Below, piece after piece: positions 38,801 through 54,099 of a stretch of DNA of 64,000 bases. This stretch comes from Brasenia schreberi (taxonomy: Eukaryota > Streptophyta > Magnoliopsida > Nymphaeales > Cabombaceae). The stretch's first letter is position 1. Every line of letters begins with the position of its first letter. The stretch covers positions 682,501 through 746,500 of the forward strand of contig JAYKKT010000041.1 of the NCBI GenBank assembly GCA_036023115.1. The letters are read 5' to 3'. The notes under the pieces were generated by a model, which was not told the DNA's origin, ran no database searches, and saw nothing but the letters and a program-made list of their open reading frames with translations. A program made the translations under genes and the position numbers.

Positions 38801-39189
<389 letters not shown>

Positions 39190-39329
39190 GAAGGGTCATA
39201 TTCTCCCCTTGACGACTCGTGGTGATGCTTTTGCAACTCTTAAGCTCTTGGTGCGCTTGTTCGCCTCTCGACCCATTGTACCTTCATCTTCTGCTGCTCT
39301 TGTTGTCCTCCAGAGCGCAGGTGCCCTTA

Positions 39330-40060
<731 letters not shown>

Positions 40061-42095
40061 TACAACAACAACAACAACTAAGCTTTTTCCCATACTAGAC
40101 GGGGTCGGCTACATGGATTCTTTGTTTCCACAGATCCCTATCATGTGCCATGTTGGCAGTTAACTCCCAATAAGCTAGATCATTCTTTATTGTTTCTTTC
40201 CAACACTTTTGTGGTCGTCCTCTACCTCTTTTAATACTTTCCAAATTTAGTTTTTCTAACCTTCTTACCGGTTCTTCTTTTGATCTTCTTTCTATATGTC
40301 CAAATCATCTTAAACGATGTTCTCTCATTTTATCTTCTATTGGTGCCACTCTTAATTTGTTTATAATAACCTCATTATGTATACAGTCTTTTCTTGTATG
40401 ACCACTCATCCATCTCAACATCTTCATTTTTGTCATAGACATCTTTTGTACATGTTGATGCACTCAGAACCATAAAACATGACAGGCCTAATTGCTGCTC
40501 TATCATATTTACCTTTTAATTTTAGTGGTATTCTCTTATCACAAAGAATACCTGATGCTCCTCTCCATTTTAACCAACCAGTATTAATTCTATGTGTAAC
40601 ATCTCCATCAATTCTTCCATCACTCCGAAAAATTGACCCTAGGTATTTAAAACTTTCCTTTTGGGGAATGCAATGTGTGCCAATTTTAATTTCTATGTCC
40701 TCTAAAGTAACCAAATGATCAAACTTACATTCCATATATTCTGTCTTTGTTCTACTAAGTCGGAGGCCTTTGCTTTCTAATGTTTCTCTCCATAGTTCCA
40801 ATTTTCTATTAACCTTCTCCTTAGACTCCTCCACTAATACAATGTCATCTGCAAATAACATACACCAAGGTACTTCATCTTGAATATGTTTTGTTAACTC
40901 ATCCATCACCATTATAAATAAGTATGGACTTAAAGTTGATCATTGATGTAACCCAATATTAACTTCAAAGAAGTCTGTCGTTCCTTCATGAGTCCTCACA
41001 CATGTTTTTGCACCATCATACATGTCTCTTATAAGGTTAATTTATGTGAATGGGATACCTCTTTTTTCCAAAGTTCTCCAAAGAACCTCCTTCGGTACTC
41101 TATCATAAGCTTTTCTAGATCAATAAATATCATGTGAAGGTCTTTCTTTTTTGCTCTAAAATGTTCCATAAGACGTCTCAAAAGGTGAATCACTTCAATA
41201 GTAGATCTGCCTGGCATGAATCTAAATTGGTTCTCTGTTGTACTTGATACTTGTCTTAACCTACGTTCGATAATTCTTTCTCATAATTTCATAGTATGAC
41301 TCATTAACTTGATACCTCGATAATTCGCACAATTTTGAATGTCTCCCTTGTTCTTATATATGGTTATAAGTGTACTTGCTCTCCATTCCTCGGGCATCTT
41401 TTGGTTTTTCCATATTTCATTAAATAGTCTTGTGAGCCAAGTGATTCCTATTTCTCCTAGTATTTTCCAAACTTCTATAGGAATATTATTTGGTCCTACC
41501 GATTTACCACCCTTCATATATTTAAGAGCTTCTTTGACTTCATTCTTTTGAATATGTCGGTAGAAATTGTGGTTTATATAATTTTTTGACTTAGCTAAAT
41601 CTCCTAAACTAATACTAACATCTTTATTTTTATTAAAAAGATTATATAAATGGTTTTTCCATCGATTTCTTATATCATCATTTGCCACTAGAATTTTTTC
41701 ATCCTCGTCTTTTATGCATCTAACATAATTAAGATCTTTAGTTTTCTTATCTCCAGCCCTAGCTATCCTAAAAATATCTCTTTCACCCTTTTTTGAGTTG
41801 AGTTTTTTATATAAATCCTCCCAAATCTTAGCTTTTGCTTCACTAATGGCCTTTTTCGTTTCCTTCTTTGCTTTCTTATAAGCTTCTAAAGTTTTACTAG
41901 TTTTCTTGGCATAATGTAATTTGTAACATGCCCTCTTTGCCTTGATTTTATTTTGTACTACTTTACTCAACCACCAAGCTTCTTTTTGTGCGGTACACCT
42001 CCCTTAGATACCCCTAATACATCTTTCGCCACTTTCCTAATATGTATAGCCATATTATTCCACATATCACAGGGTGTGCCAACATAATTCTAAAC
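40061..42095 (-). mobile_element. RTE-type LINE, 5'-truncated (copy A)
   Basis: Reading on the minus strand: a Lys-rich linker and reverse transcriptase N-terminus (41281-41970, including KYMKGGKSVGPNNIPIEVWK), the [16 protein letters not shown] region (about 41170-41217), the catalytic LFADDIVLVEESKEKV (40840-40870), and the RTE C-terminal block. It ends with TAGTATGGGAAAAAGCTTAG and five GTT-type units at 40061. The endonuclease domain is missing, so it is 5'-truncated near 42095. Several stops and frameshifts, including near 41040, 40930 and 40430, make it inactive. The TTG-repeat tail and short 3'UTR are typical of plant RTE elements. Confidence 0.9.
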
Positions 42096-42580
42096 ATCTC
42101 CTTGATCTAACGGACAAATTTTTTTCGATCACGGATATGAATAAGATGAGATGGTTTCGGATAAGGTGGGGCAATTGAGGATAAGATGGGATGGTTGAGG
42201 ATAAAGTGGTGCATCGTTTGGATCAATTCCACGATCTGTGATCCGAATGTGCACCTATAAATAGGTGATTAGGTGTCCTCCCTCCTCTCTCTCTCTCTTT
42301 CCATGGTCTTATTTTTCCATCCTACCATTCTGATCACATAGCAACTCTGAAAGCTAATAAGTACTCATAAATCCATTCTTACAATTAAAATATATACCTT
42401 ATTAATTTTTGAATAAAAAAAGTTGAACTATAGATATAACAAGCAATAATAGTAAACGGTATTACCTACTAGTTACATCATGTTAGCATGAATAAAGTCT
42501 TTAGAAGTCCTCTTTCATTCCATTCACTAGTACTTGCATTCTTTATTCCATAAGTAATTGCTCCTTTATGTTTAGAAAAG
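42096..42580. other. possible 5' part of a Gypsy-derived element
   Basis: GGATAAGATGGGATGGTT-like phrases repeat three times (42140-42210). TATAAATAG at 42256-42264 resembles an LTR TATA box, about 320 bp before the open frame below. No matching 3' LTR was found. Confidence 0.35.
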
Positions 42581-42940
42581 ATGACGAAGAAGAAGGTGGC
42601 AAAGGCAGTGACCGTAGAGGGCGGAGAGGAGCAAAATTCTAAGGTGGCCACAACCCCCATGGACGAAGACCATCAGACGGTCACCAATCTCAAGAATGAT
42701 ATGCTCGTTAAGCAGACCATGGAGCTAGGACCTAGGTGACTTACGTGGTATTTAGTGCGTTGGACGGGTAAAACAAATGAACACGACACATGGCTACCGG
42801 TAAGGGACCTTTGGGAGTATGAAGACTTGATTCACCAATACCACACGAACTCGAGGACGAGCCCGAAAGCAGGTGGGGGAGATCTCAAACAATTTTATTT
42901 AACAATAATATCACCAACACCCTTGTGGCTCCATAATTGA
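42581..42940 (+). pseudogene. chromodomain (Ty3/gypsy chromovirus) deletion derivative
   Basis: One frame runs from ATG 42581 to TGA 42940, broken only by a TGA at 42737-42739. The N-terminal 52 residues start MTKKKVAKAV, are charged, and contain NLKNDMLVKQTMEL; I do not recognise them, and a Gag start is a guess. After the stop the frame continues WYLVRWTGKTNEHDTWLPVR, then DLWEYEDLIHQY, a clear chromodomain of the kind at the integrase C-terminus of chromoviruses. A purine tract, AGGTGGGGGAGA, follows at about 42872. The likely explanation is loss of nearly all of gag-pol between the two ends. Confidence 0.6.
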
Positions 42941-43759
42941 CTATGTGGCCAGTGTGTGTGGCTTATGCAACTTGGATATGCAGGCTCTGCAACCTGCTTT
43001 TGCGGCTTACAAGGTACATAATATTTTTTAACATAAATTTTTTGTCTGTGGTTCTGAACCCGTGAGAGGTCCCTCTTTCTACTTCAGTCATAGACGATTG
43101 ATGTGTGATCGAGGTCGACTCGAAGCTAGGTACGTGCTCTTTGAGTTGTGTATACATTTTATCCTTGAAGGAAGGCGTAGGTACCCGTACGTACTCATAG
43201 CGGGACACTGATTTCTCTAAGGCAAGTCCGCAAGGTGAACTCGCATAGATAAGTTTTTATTTTGGTTCTCCTTTTCTTTTTCGTACGACTTGATTATGGC
43301 TTATTTTGGATCTGCGGCTGTTGTTTATAATTGGAGAATGTTTACATTTGTTGCATATTGTGTTATTATGCACATATGTCTACGATTCTTTCCAACAGGC
43401 ATACTAATGTGAAAAACTCATACACTAAAGAATACCATGTACTCAATGAGAGAGTTGAAGGTCATGAATTCGATACTCAGGGCATTCATAAAAGAGCAAC
43501 ATGTTCAGTGTCTGCATTAGGGATCAAATACGAGCTTCAATACACTATTCATGAGTATGTTTATCAATAGTTAGTGGTTTATCTGAGAGAGACACCTAGT
43601 TTAGTCCTAGTATGAAACCCTAGAACCCTTCATCGATTACCAAAAAAAAAATCAAACATAAAATTAATTGTGGCACAACTGAGTTCTATATAGTCCTCTT
43701 ATTTGTTCTTTTCTTTCCTTTTCTTCCTCTTTGAGATTGTACACCCAGCGTGCAAGACA
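42941..43759. other. intergenic, nothing recognised
   Basis: A partial SINE B-box phrase (GGTCATGAATTCGATACTC) lies at 43460-43480. Otherwise nothing recognised. Confidence 0.45.
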
Positions 43760-44255
43760 TTGGTGAGTAGTAAACCTGACCGGTTCCAGGTAAACCAGGT
43801 ATTGGCGTTCCAAAACTGGAACCTAGAATTAGAACCAATGGCTCTCTCCAGTTTCGGTTTCACTGACTCCGGTTTCGATTTGGTTCATGCTTGTTTAAGA
43901 ACCCATGAAATAAAGGTCAGATTTTGGAACTAAACTCAAAATTGGTTTGGATCCAGCGGTTCTGGTTTTCGTTTGGTTTCATGATAGATGAAGTCGGAAC
44001 CGAATTTGGAACGGTGGGTTGATTCCAGCCCTGATGAGGGAGGCAGTTCGAGTCGAGTTACGACCGTTCGATCCCTTCACTCCACCTCCTTTCTTAATAA
44101 ACTTTTCTTCCTCAAAAGGTTTTCCTATCAGTTCGGTTCTCATGGTTTAGTTCCAGCACTTGAACCATTCATTGTTTCTTCTATTAGAACCAAACCGTTT
44201 GATATCTAGAACACAGCGATTGGGTTCCAGCAGTTCCTTGAACACCCCTACATAC
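43760..44255. repeat. GGTTCC-rich dispersed repeat, copy 3
   Basis: Begins AAACCTGACCGGTTCCAGG and continues with many GGTTTCGGTT, GGTTCTGGTT and GGTTCC phrases. The right edge is uncertain. Confidence 0.5.
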
Positions 44256-44317
44256 AGGGCTCTTATCACACATTCCTAGTGCTTTCCATTATTTAGACTC
44301 TTTGGAGGAGGAAAAAG

Positions 44318-46334
<2,017 letters not shown>

Positions 46335-46619
46335 ATGCTCTAAGACTGCATTGATTTAGAGTAATCATGTTTGATAATCAACCGTTATCAGTTTATATCG
46401 ATACCGGAGATTGTTTTGTTGGACTCGAGGATTGGATTTTTTCCACAGTATGAAAACGGAATTCATATCATCACTACTAGAAAACAGGCTTATTCCGATT
46501 GTTTGTGGAAACAATTCCGACGGTAACAACAAAGGCTAAAACGTATTGATATCATATGTATATGTTTCAGATTCGGTGAAAAAGATTATCTCTGAAACGT
46601 AATGGCACACGTCCTTCTT

Positions 46620-46760
46620 GGGGTGTTTGATTACAAAGCTGAGGATTATGGAGTTCATTTTTTGGCACAATTATGAGTCTTAGTTTACGGTAAAAAGTGA
46701 GGTCGTATGATTCAACCCTTAGAATGAACCACTTGAATTGTTTTGATATTCAAACACCCC
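46620..46760. mobile_element. MITE, 141 bp, GGGGTGTTTGA ends
   Basis: Left GGGGTGTTTGATTA and right TATTCAAACACCCC are near-perfect inverted repeats. It lies just downstream of the small protein gene. A possible 3-bp duplication (CTT/TTT) is unconvincing. Confidence 0.65.
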
Positions 46761-46889
46761 TTTCGGAGCAAGCCTTTTTGGGAACCACTTATTTTAAATT
46801 CAAAAGCAACGGGAAGAGCCCTAGCAAACTCTCGTTTTTTCACATAGAGTGTAAGCCCGGGGTTTTGTTTGAGTGAGCTGGTGATGCAA

Positions 46890-47165
46890 ATAAACATGTC
46901 CAGTTCTGATTAGCCCGGAAGTTTGAACTATAACCGCCGGTTTTGGCGCGGTTCAATTTGAGTATGAAAGGCTCGAAACTGGTAATTTTATTAAAAAAAA
47001 TGAAAATTATAAGAAATATCTTAAAAAATATCAGAACCAATGGTTTCGGTTCCAGTTTTATAAAAGGTGAAATCGCATGGTCCCCGGTTCCGAATTCAGC
47101 CAATCTTAACCTGATTCAGTTTCGTTTGGAACAACCGAGCCGATTAAGAGCTGACCATGTCTAGG
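46890..47165. repeat. GGTTCC-rich dispersed repeat, copy 4
   Basis: Left AACATGTCCAGTTCTG and right GACCATGTCTAGG invert onto each other. The phrase GGTTTCGGTTCCAGTTTT and an AAAAATAT run precede it as in copy 2. Confidence 0.6.
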
Positions 47166-47277
47166 TGCAAACACACCCTTCTCATCCAAAAAAACACTAA
47201 AGAAGCGTTGAATTCTAGTAGCTACTCCTAATGGAGGATCCACAAAAAAGGTCAGGGTGAGGCTAATTCCCCATGGT

Positions 47278-47410
47278 CAGTGGGGGATTCAGAAACTTGT
47301 CTTGCGTGAAGCGGGCTTTAAAAGTTTTCAATTTTTTTTTAATTTTAACAAATTTTCATAATTTTGAGTGAGACCGTCACCCCACCCATCATGATGTGGA
47401 TCTGCCACTG
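47278..47410. mobile_element. hAT-like MITE, CAGTGG..GATTC family
   Basis: Left CAGTGGGGGATTCAGAAAC and right GTGGATCTGCCACTG are imperfect inverted repeats. The body matches the 44808 element (AGAAACTTGT, GCGGGCTTTAAAAGTTTT). The 8-bp duplication is not clear. Confidence 0.6.
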
Positions 47411-47727
47411 GATATTGTATTGGTGGATCGGATACATGAACGCTTTAAAACCTTTTATTTTAGATCAATCGATAGTTATATCATACTAGAACGAAGCCCA
47501 CAAGCAAAATTAGCAAACTTTATAAACAAAGAGCTTTCAAACTTAGTAAAAGAAAATACCCATATTAAAATAGAAAATTAATATTTTAACTAAGACCATC
47601 AAGAAGCCCACAGGGACGCCTAAATCCAGTTCGAACCAAGTCTATGTGCTTTGAGAGTAAAGCTCTCCCACCTGTGGTTTTCTCCATTGGCAAGATTTTA
47701 ACTCGAGACGTTTGCTGAAGGGACAAG

Positions 47728-48145
47728 TAGGGATGGCAATGGGGCAGGGTGCATGAGTTTTCATTCCATCCGCACCCGTTTCGTTATAATCCGGTTCTGC
47801 CCCATTCCGCTTCATTTCAACCTACAAAAATATTTTTTTAGAAAAACATCAGTTAATATTATATATTCTATATAAAATATAATTTTTAATTATATTTTAT
47901 ATTATTAAACTAGAAGTTATTAAATATATACATATAAAATACTTATTAATATATATTAATATCAATAATATATATTATATATATGTCTATTTGGAGAATG
48001 TTTATCTTAAAATTATCCCCCTGCTTGCGGGTCTTCTCTACCTTGCCTCGCCCTACAATCAGGTGAATTTTTTCCTTGAGAACCCGTGTCATGTAGGAGT
48101 AAGGCGGAATGGGTCTCTTGGGACGGGCAAGAACTGCCATCTCTA
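47728..48145. mobile_element. hAT-like MITE, 418 bp, TAGGGATGGCAA family
   Basis: Left TAGGGATGGCAATGG and right CTGCCATCTCTA are inverted repeats. Flanks GGGACAAG (47720-47727) and GAAACAAG (48146-48153) match at six of eight positions. The centre is AT-rich. TAGGGATG-type ends are typical of Ac-like hAT elements. Confidence 0.75.
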
Positions 48146-48204
48146 GAAACAAGTGGTGAACCATTTGAATCAATCAAGCATTGATGGTTTACATTCATTA
48201 TTAG

Positions 48205-48497
48205 TAGACATGTCCAGTTCGAGTTTTCTTGAAACCCAGAACCGTAACTGAATTTAGACCAAACTGGTTCTGGGTTGAGTCCTAATTGCCCGAAATTGGA
48301 AAAAAATTACTAAAAGATTGGAATTAAAAACCGTGAAACTAGCGTGTTCTTATTCTATACAAAGTGGAACTAGAATGGAACTGAGTGTTTCTCAGTTCCA
48401 GGATCTGGTTTAACGGGTTCTGGTTTCAGTCAGTTTTGGGTCTGGTTCTGTTTCGGTTGAAACCACTGGGCAGGTTTCAAAGTGGCCATGTCTAATT
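48205..48497. repeat. GGTTCC-rich dispersed repeat, copy 5
   Basis: The most complete copy: starts TAGACATGTCCAGTTC and ends AAAGTGGCCATGTCTA, so TAGACATG is an inverted terminal motif. The interior contains GGTTCTGGTTTCAGTCAG and GGTTGAAACCACTGGG. Confidence 0.65.
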
Positions 48498-48967
48498 AAT
48501 AGAATCCTTCAACCGTGGTTCTTTCTTACGGTAAGATAGGTATGATCCGGATCCATGTTGCTAAGAGAGTTCCGGGTTTCGATTTACTCGAGTTCAAACC
48601 GGGTGCGATCCGTCGATAGCCCCTGTTAAAAATCCTTTGCGCGTATTTTCAAATTTCAATTATCCATAAAGCTGAACGGGTGGAAAAGCGCCATTTCCTT
48701 ACTTTTGTTTCTGGCCGTCGATTCAGAAAACGACAATGAACTGTGGGGCCCACAGAGAAGAAGCCGGGAAAATCAAGTTGATGCGCGGGCTTCCTTATCG
48801 TTTTCAGCCGTCAGATTAACGTACGATTTTACACGTGTGATGACATTGCATCCCATCTTCGGTTTTAGACTGCCTTTCCGCAGACGGAGAGAGAGAGAGA
48901 GGAGAGGAAAGGAGAAGAAGGCAGAAGTGCCATAGGGTTGTCGATCTTCGTTTTGGCCGTGCGAAGG
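48498..48967 (+). promoter_or_regulatory. calmodulin promoter and leader region
   Basis: A perfect palindrome, ACACGTGT (48831-48838), lies 130 bp before the ATG and is followed by GATGACAT. Together they resemble a G-box/ABRE with an adjacent TGAC-type element. A GA-rich tract (48885-48925) lies in the likely leader. No TATA box is evident. Regulation by light or abscisic acid is inference only. Confidence 0.45.
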
Positions 48968-51900
48968 ATGGCGGAGCAGCTGACGGATGAGCAGATCGCG
49001 GAGTTCAAGGAGGCCTTCAGCCTTTTCGACAAGGACGGCGACGGTGAGATATCACTTTCTTCTCTCATCCTGATGCAGCACTCTTGCTCGATGGCGCAGG
49101 ATCTCGTTGCAATCTAGTTTTTCTTTTGCGGTTACTCTTGAGTCGTTCATATATGTGGCTTTTTACTGCGTTATTTTGCGGGTAAAAGAATAAGAAGAGG
49201 AAAACTCGAATGGAAACGTGTGGATCGGAGGATTTCCCGGAGAGAAATTGCTGAAGATTCGTACTTTAGCTCGTGTCAATGTTCAAAGATAGCGAAGTAG
49301 ACTTTGTTTGAGTTCCTGAGCAGCTTTGCTGTGTCGTTCTAGAAATGATCGTAACGTTCCCGAAAGCGAGCTGCGGATTCTCTCTTCTCTTGTTGATTTC
49401 CTTCATTTCCGGTGCTCTTCCATCTTCCTGTTGAGGTATCGTGCAACGCTTGGCGCTGTGTACCGGTTGAGCTACAGCTGTCGTCGTGTTTATCTCATCG
49501 CAGACGACGATTTGTGAACCAGGAACGAGTTAGCGCCTTGGCTTTCAGGAGTTGGGAGTTTAAACTTGCTGGAAAAAAATCGATAGATCGTTTCTTCCCC
49601 TGCTTTTTCTCTAACCAGAGATAGCCTTCCAAAGAGATCAACCTGAGGGAAGCTCACTTCAGAACTTGGCCTGAACACGGTGTGAGCATATGCTTGTTAG
49701 CAACACGATTCCTCCTTTCTTCCTCACTGTTGTTTATTTTCCATCTTTGCCCGTCACCTTTTTCTTTGCTTCCCCTCCCGAATTCGAACCTCGGTGGTGG
49801 TCCAGTAGATTTCCGTTATTAAAGCTATAGCTTTTTCAGATGGAACTTCAAAGATCACCAAAATAGATGAATCTCGTGCTTTGTTTTCAGAAATGCTGAA
49901 TGGAAAATTTTGCTGTTTTGAGAGAGATCCTTAGAACATTGAATTAGTACTCAACTATTGTTGAAAGGGAGGGTCCTCTTAGGATTCCGTTTGTCTGATC
50001 CAAGCGATGTTGAGTTTGGGTTTGAAGCCCTTGGATCTTGTAACCTTACATGGTTGGAAGGAAAAATCTCACACACCTCTATTTTATGTTTTAATTTCAA
50101 TGAATCTACTGTACCTTAGCTGTCTATTGCAATCTTTAGATCCTTCCAGAATTCAAGCGTTTTCTTATAATGCACTTCATTATCCAGTGGTTTCTGCTCC
50201 TTAATGTATGTTCCAGCACAGATTTTACAATTTCGAATTGTTTCAGAGACTTATCGAGTTTTTCTTCTCTTGAGTTGGTTAAGTTTGTCATTCGGCTATA
50301 TTTTGAAAATCGAACCTTAGTGTAGGAAGGCCACATAAATGGGTGTTGTCATTCAGCTATATTTTGAGTTGCTTCAGTGTGTCTGCCATCCCATATTGAG
50401 GTTGTTAATCCGATGTAGACAAGCGCTAGCAGGGGTCTTCATCTGACCAGATCATTGTTGATTCCAGATGCAAGTCCTGGTTTTGGTCGCATTTTACATA
50501 ATGTTTTAAATTTTTTATGGTATCGGATACCTCGTTTTGATTGGAATAAGCACATAAGTCTACGTAGTTTAACTCAATTCGTAATTTGTATAACCTTCAG
50601 TTGTTAGCTGTTCGAAATTAAAAGTAAAAGTTCAAAATCACTGTGCTTTGGAAATGTGCAACTCCTGTGGAGGGTAGTTAAAACCAACTTTAAGCTGTTT
50701 GGTGGTCAGCTATTTCGGCCCCTTTTTAACTGTGCTGAGGCTGGTGTAGTTATTTTTGTTCTAATAACTAGGAAGATCCTTTTTCTTCCAGTGCTTTCAA
50801 GTGGAAGGAAAAGATGACTTGGGTGTGACTTTTTGAGTATTATGCTCTTAGGCCCTTATCAATTTAATGGAACTGCTTTAAGTTTTTGTTTTCTTTGTCA
50901 GTGATATCTTATACTAGTGACCTAAGTCCTAAAGGTTAGGTTGTCAAATAAAGTACGAGAGCTCGATTGTGTGTGTTATCACCCTGTTTTATTGATGCTT
51001 GTAATAAGGCTCCTGGTCTCTCTCTTCACATATTATTGAACTGAGAAAGGATGAACACTTAATACAACCTCCAATGGTTTGTAAATGTGTCGAGTGTTCT
51101 TCTTTTCCTTGATTGATTGCTGGAGGATGAGAGATTTATGACATCCACATTAATGTAGGGAAGAGACAGGAACAAAGAAGATGAACGTATGGTGGTAGAA
51201 AATTGTACTTCCTTCAAGGGGAGGCACCTTGAACTTTACCATTTAATTCAAAAATGATATTTGTCTCCTATAATAATCATATTCCATTCACAAAGGACAC
51301 AGTGGAGATATCATACTGGTTTTCTGTGCCAGAAATAAAGATGTAATATTTAGATCAGATGAGAAGTGAAAAACCAGTTATGCACCCCATAATCTCAGAG
51401 GAAAAAAAAAATTCTGTCAAAACATAAACTTTAAAATCACATACCATTAGCAGTAGGTGTGCACAAAGAAAGAAAGAAATAAATAGAAAGGTCCATGACA
51501 TTGAGGTTCATATCCCATGCCATTTTTATATGTTCTTTTCTTTGTATTTAGGGTGCATCACAACAAAAGAACTGGGAACTGTTATGAGGTCTCTGGAACA
51601 AAATCCAACTGAAGCAGAGCTAGTGGATATGATCAATGAGGTCGATGCTGATCAAAATGGCACAATCGACTTTCTAGAATTCCTGAATTTAATGGCACGA
51701 AAGATGAAAGTAAGTTCAAGTTTGGAGCATCTTCTGAGTATGGCCTGCTGCTGCTTTTGTTTGTGCTTATATGCTATATAATCCCCTTTTATTCTCTCTC
51801 TCGCTTGTTCCTAGGTAAAAAACTGTAGTTTTATAGTCCTTTCTCAGAAAAAACCAAGTGGAACCCTACTTTACCCTCACAAGGATGAAGAGACTTATTT

Positions 51901-52438
51901 TGATTTTTTTCTCCAACACTTTGGTCATAATGCATAGAAAGAACTTTGCACTGTGCAATGCAGTTGATTGCTTAATGAGTGTTGCCGTTCCTTTTCCAAC
52001 ATATATGATGGAATATACAAAACAACAACTATGATGCTGTTAGAGGAATTCTATTTGCTCTCCTTGTTTTTGTATTTTCCTTTTCTAATGATTTGTTTCA
52101 AATGTGGTGATCCCTCACATATGCAGGATACAGATTCTGAAGAGGAGCTGAAGGAGGCTTTCAAGGTCTTTGATAAAGATCGAAATGGTTTTATTTCTGC
52201 AGCAGAGGTAATTTATTCTCTGAATCCTCTGCTTGTGTGTGCATGCATGTGAATGTGCATGTACAGGCGTGTGTTTATATGCATTTGCTCAAAATGAGTG
52301 CAGCTACGCCATGTAATGACCAATCTGGGAGAGAAACTCACAGATGAAGAGGTTGACGAGATGATCCATGAGGCGGATATGGATGGAGATGGCCAAGTGA
52401 ACTATGAGGAGTTTGTAAGGATGATGCTCACAAAGTAA
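48968..52438 (+). CDS. CAM: calmodulin, 4 exons, 149 aa
   Basis: Exons: 48968-49043, 51552-51709, 52127-52207, 52304-52438, all GT-AG with matching phases; intron 1 is about 2.5 kb. The product has exactly 149 codons and four EF-hand loops: [48 protein letters not shown]. All keep Asp at 1, Asp/Asn at 3 and 5, Gly at 6 and Glu at 12. Compared with standard plant calmodulin there are changes such as Gly to Gln in loop 2, Glu for Gly in [15 protein letters not shown] for QDM, and a tail FVRMMLTK. Lys115 (GEKLTDEE) is kept. Calmodulin binds calcium and many target helices in cytosol and nucleus. Most conventional plant calmodulin genes have a single intron at the Gly26 codon; the two further introns here, plus VNYEEF, lean toward a CaM-like (CML8-type) lineage, which I cannot settle by eye. 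Confidence 0.93.
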
Positions 52439-53146
52439 TGCTTTCAAGGAGAGGTAGATGTCCAGATGTTATCTTCTATGGGTTGATTGCTAGGTAACTG
52501 ATGGCCTTGCCTTTTTTTCAGCACCCTATTCATAATATTACTTTGGGCTAGCGTGTTCTCAGTTTTAGTTTCATATGATACAAATGGGAATGGATCCTTC
52601 ACTTTTTGTGGGTTTCGGTAATTGCGTAATATTGGGACGTCTTTTACTAGCTTGACAATTCCATGCACAGTTGGGCTTTGGAACAACTTTGGGAGGTAAC
52701 ATGCATATGAAATGTTGAGAGAACTAGCCATATTCCATCATTTTGTTGCTTGCCTCATATTTCTTGAATGGCAGAACATTTCTTTCTAAGATTCTAACTT
52801 ATATATATATATATATATTTATATTTCTAACTTATATTTACTTATATTGAAGTGAGAAGTAAGACCAACAATGTGATAGTGCTGAGTGTGGAGCAGTCAA
52901 ATTATTCTGGAACAAAAATGAAGATGTGGTGCAGGTGTCCTCACACAACTGTATACATAATGAGCCTAATCGAGAAAAAGTTGGGATATCATTAGAAGAT
53001 AAGATGAGAGACACGTTCAAGATATTTTTAGGTGACCAAATGATGCTCAGGTAAGAAAATATAGAAATTAGAAGGTGATCATATTCACAGACACTGGAAT
53101 CAGAAGGCAGAAAAAAACTGCTAAAACATGATATCACTTTTTTAGA
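52439..53146. other. calmodulin 3'UTR and intergenic DNA
   Basis: The 3'UTR should occupy the first few hundred bases; a (TA)n lies at 52800-52818. Nothing else recognised. Confidence 0.45.
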
Positions 53147-53154
53147 GTTAGTTG

Positions 53155-54063
53155 CAGTGTTATCCGTATCATACGGTACGATACGGTATGATACGTACCA
53201 TATCATACGATATGGTAACCAGTATCGTATGATACAGGTTATCGTGCCGTATCGCTGTATCATAAATTTTTCAAATTTTAGGGTTATCGTGCCGTATCAC
53301 TTCACTATTTTAGGGTTCACCTTACATGACTTCCATTGAGTTGAACATGATCAACGTGTGTGAGGCTTAACTCAGTTTGTGAAGTGAGAAATGGAGCTCA
53401 AGCATTAGTTAAAAAGCTAGTCTTCAGTAAGAGAAAAAGGGGATATCATCAAGTAATAATATCACATCATTGAGGTGTCATAGACTCAATAATCAAAGAA
53501 ATGGAGCTCATCGTTTTGCTTACATATAAAAATTAGCAAATATGACAACTACATGTACAAAGATAGGAGTTTGTTAATTTTGATATATTAGATGAGTGAA
53601 TTATGGAAGATAAGGAAGAAAATGTACTCCTAAGTTCCTAACCGAAGAAGACATTGCATGGATTAATTTGAAAGGAGTGCAACATCATGAAGGAGATAAA
53701 GATTTTGATTTTGAAGCAGAAGGTGATGAGAAACTTTGAATCTTCATCAAGGAGAAGATGAAGATTATTTAGTTAATGATCATGATACAAATTTACAATA
53801 TGTAAAATGTAAATGTATTTCATTTTTTCCTTTAAAATATGTAAATTTGGATGCAATTATTCAATGTTGAATGCTCAATATATACTAAACTTTGCATTAT
53901 ATGAATTCAATGCATTTACCAGATTTTTTCTAATTTTTCCTGATTTTTTCTGTTTTTTGGATTTTTACTCTTTTTTAATATTAAAGTACGATACGCTATG
54001 ATACGATATGCCCGTATCGTGGAGCCCAGCGATACGTGATACGATACACGTCAGACAACACTA
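53155..54063. mobile_element. non-autonomous hAT element, 909 bp, with 8-bp TSD
   Basis: Left end CAGTGTTATC and right end GACAACACTA are inverted repeats. GTTAGTTG (53147-53154) and GTTAATTG (54064-54071) flank it and match at seven of eight. Both ends carry many subterminal TACGATACG/TATCGTATC units, likely transposase-binding sites. A short stretch (53580-53740) resembles the acidic C-terminal end of a hAT transposase gene, so it looks like an internal deletion derivative. A second copy in inverse orientation begins at 63057. Confidence 0.8.
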
Positions 54064-54099
54064 GTTAATTGTAATATAATACAAGATTGAGCTAATGGT

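Noticed and set aside
49326..50336. Open frames within calmodulin intron 1
   Set aside because: Overlap on both strands, no domains, and the EF-hand frame needs a direct 49043-51552 join.
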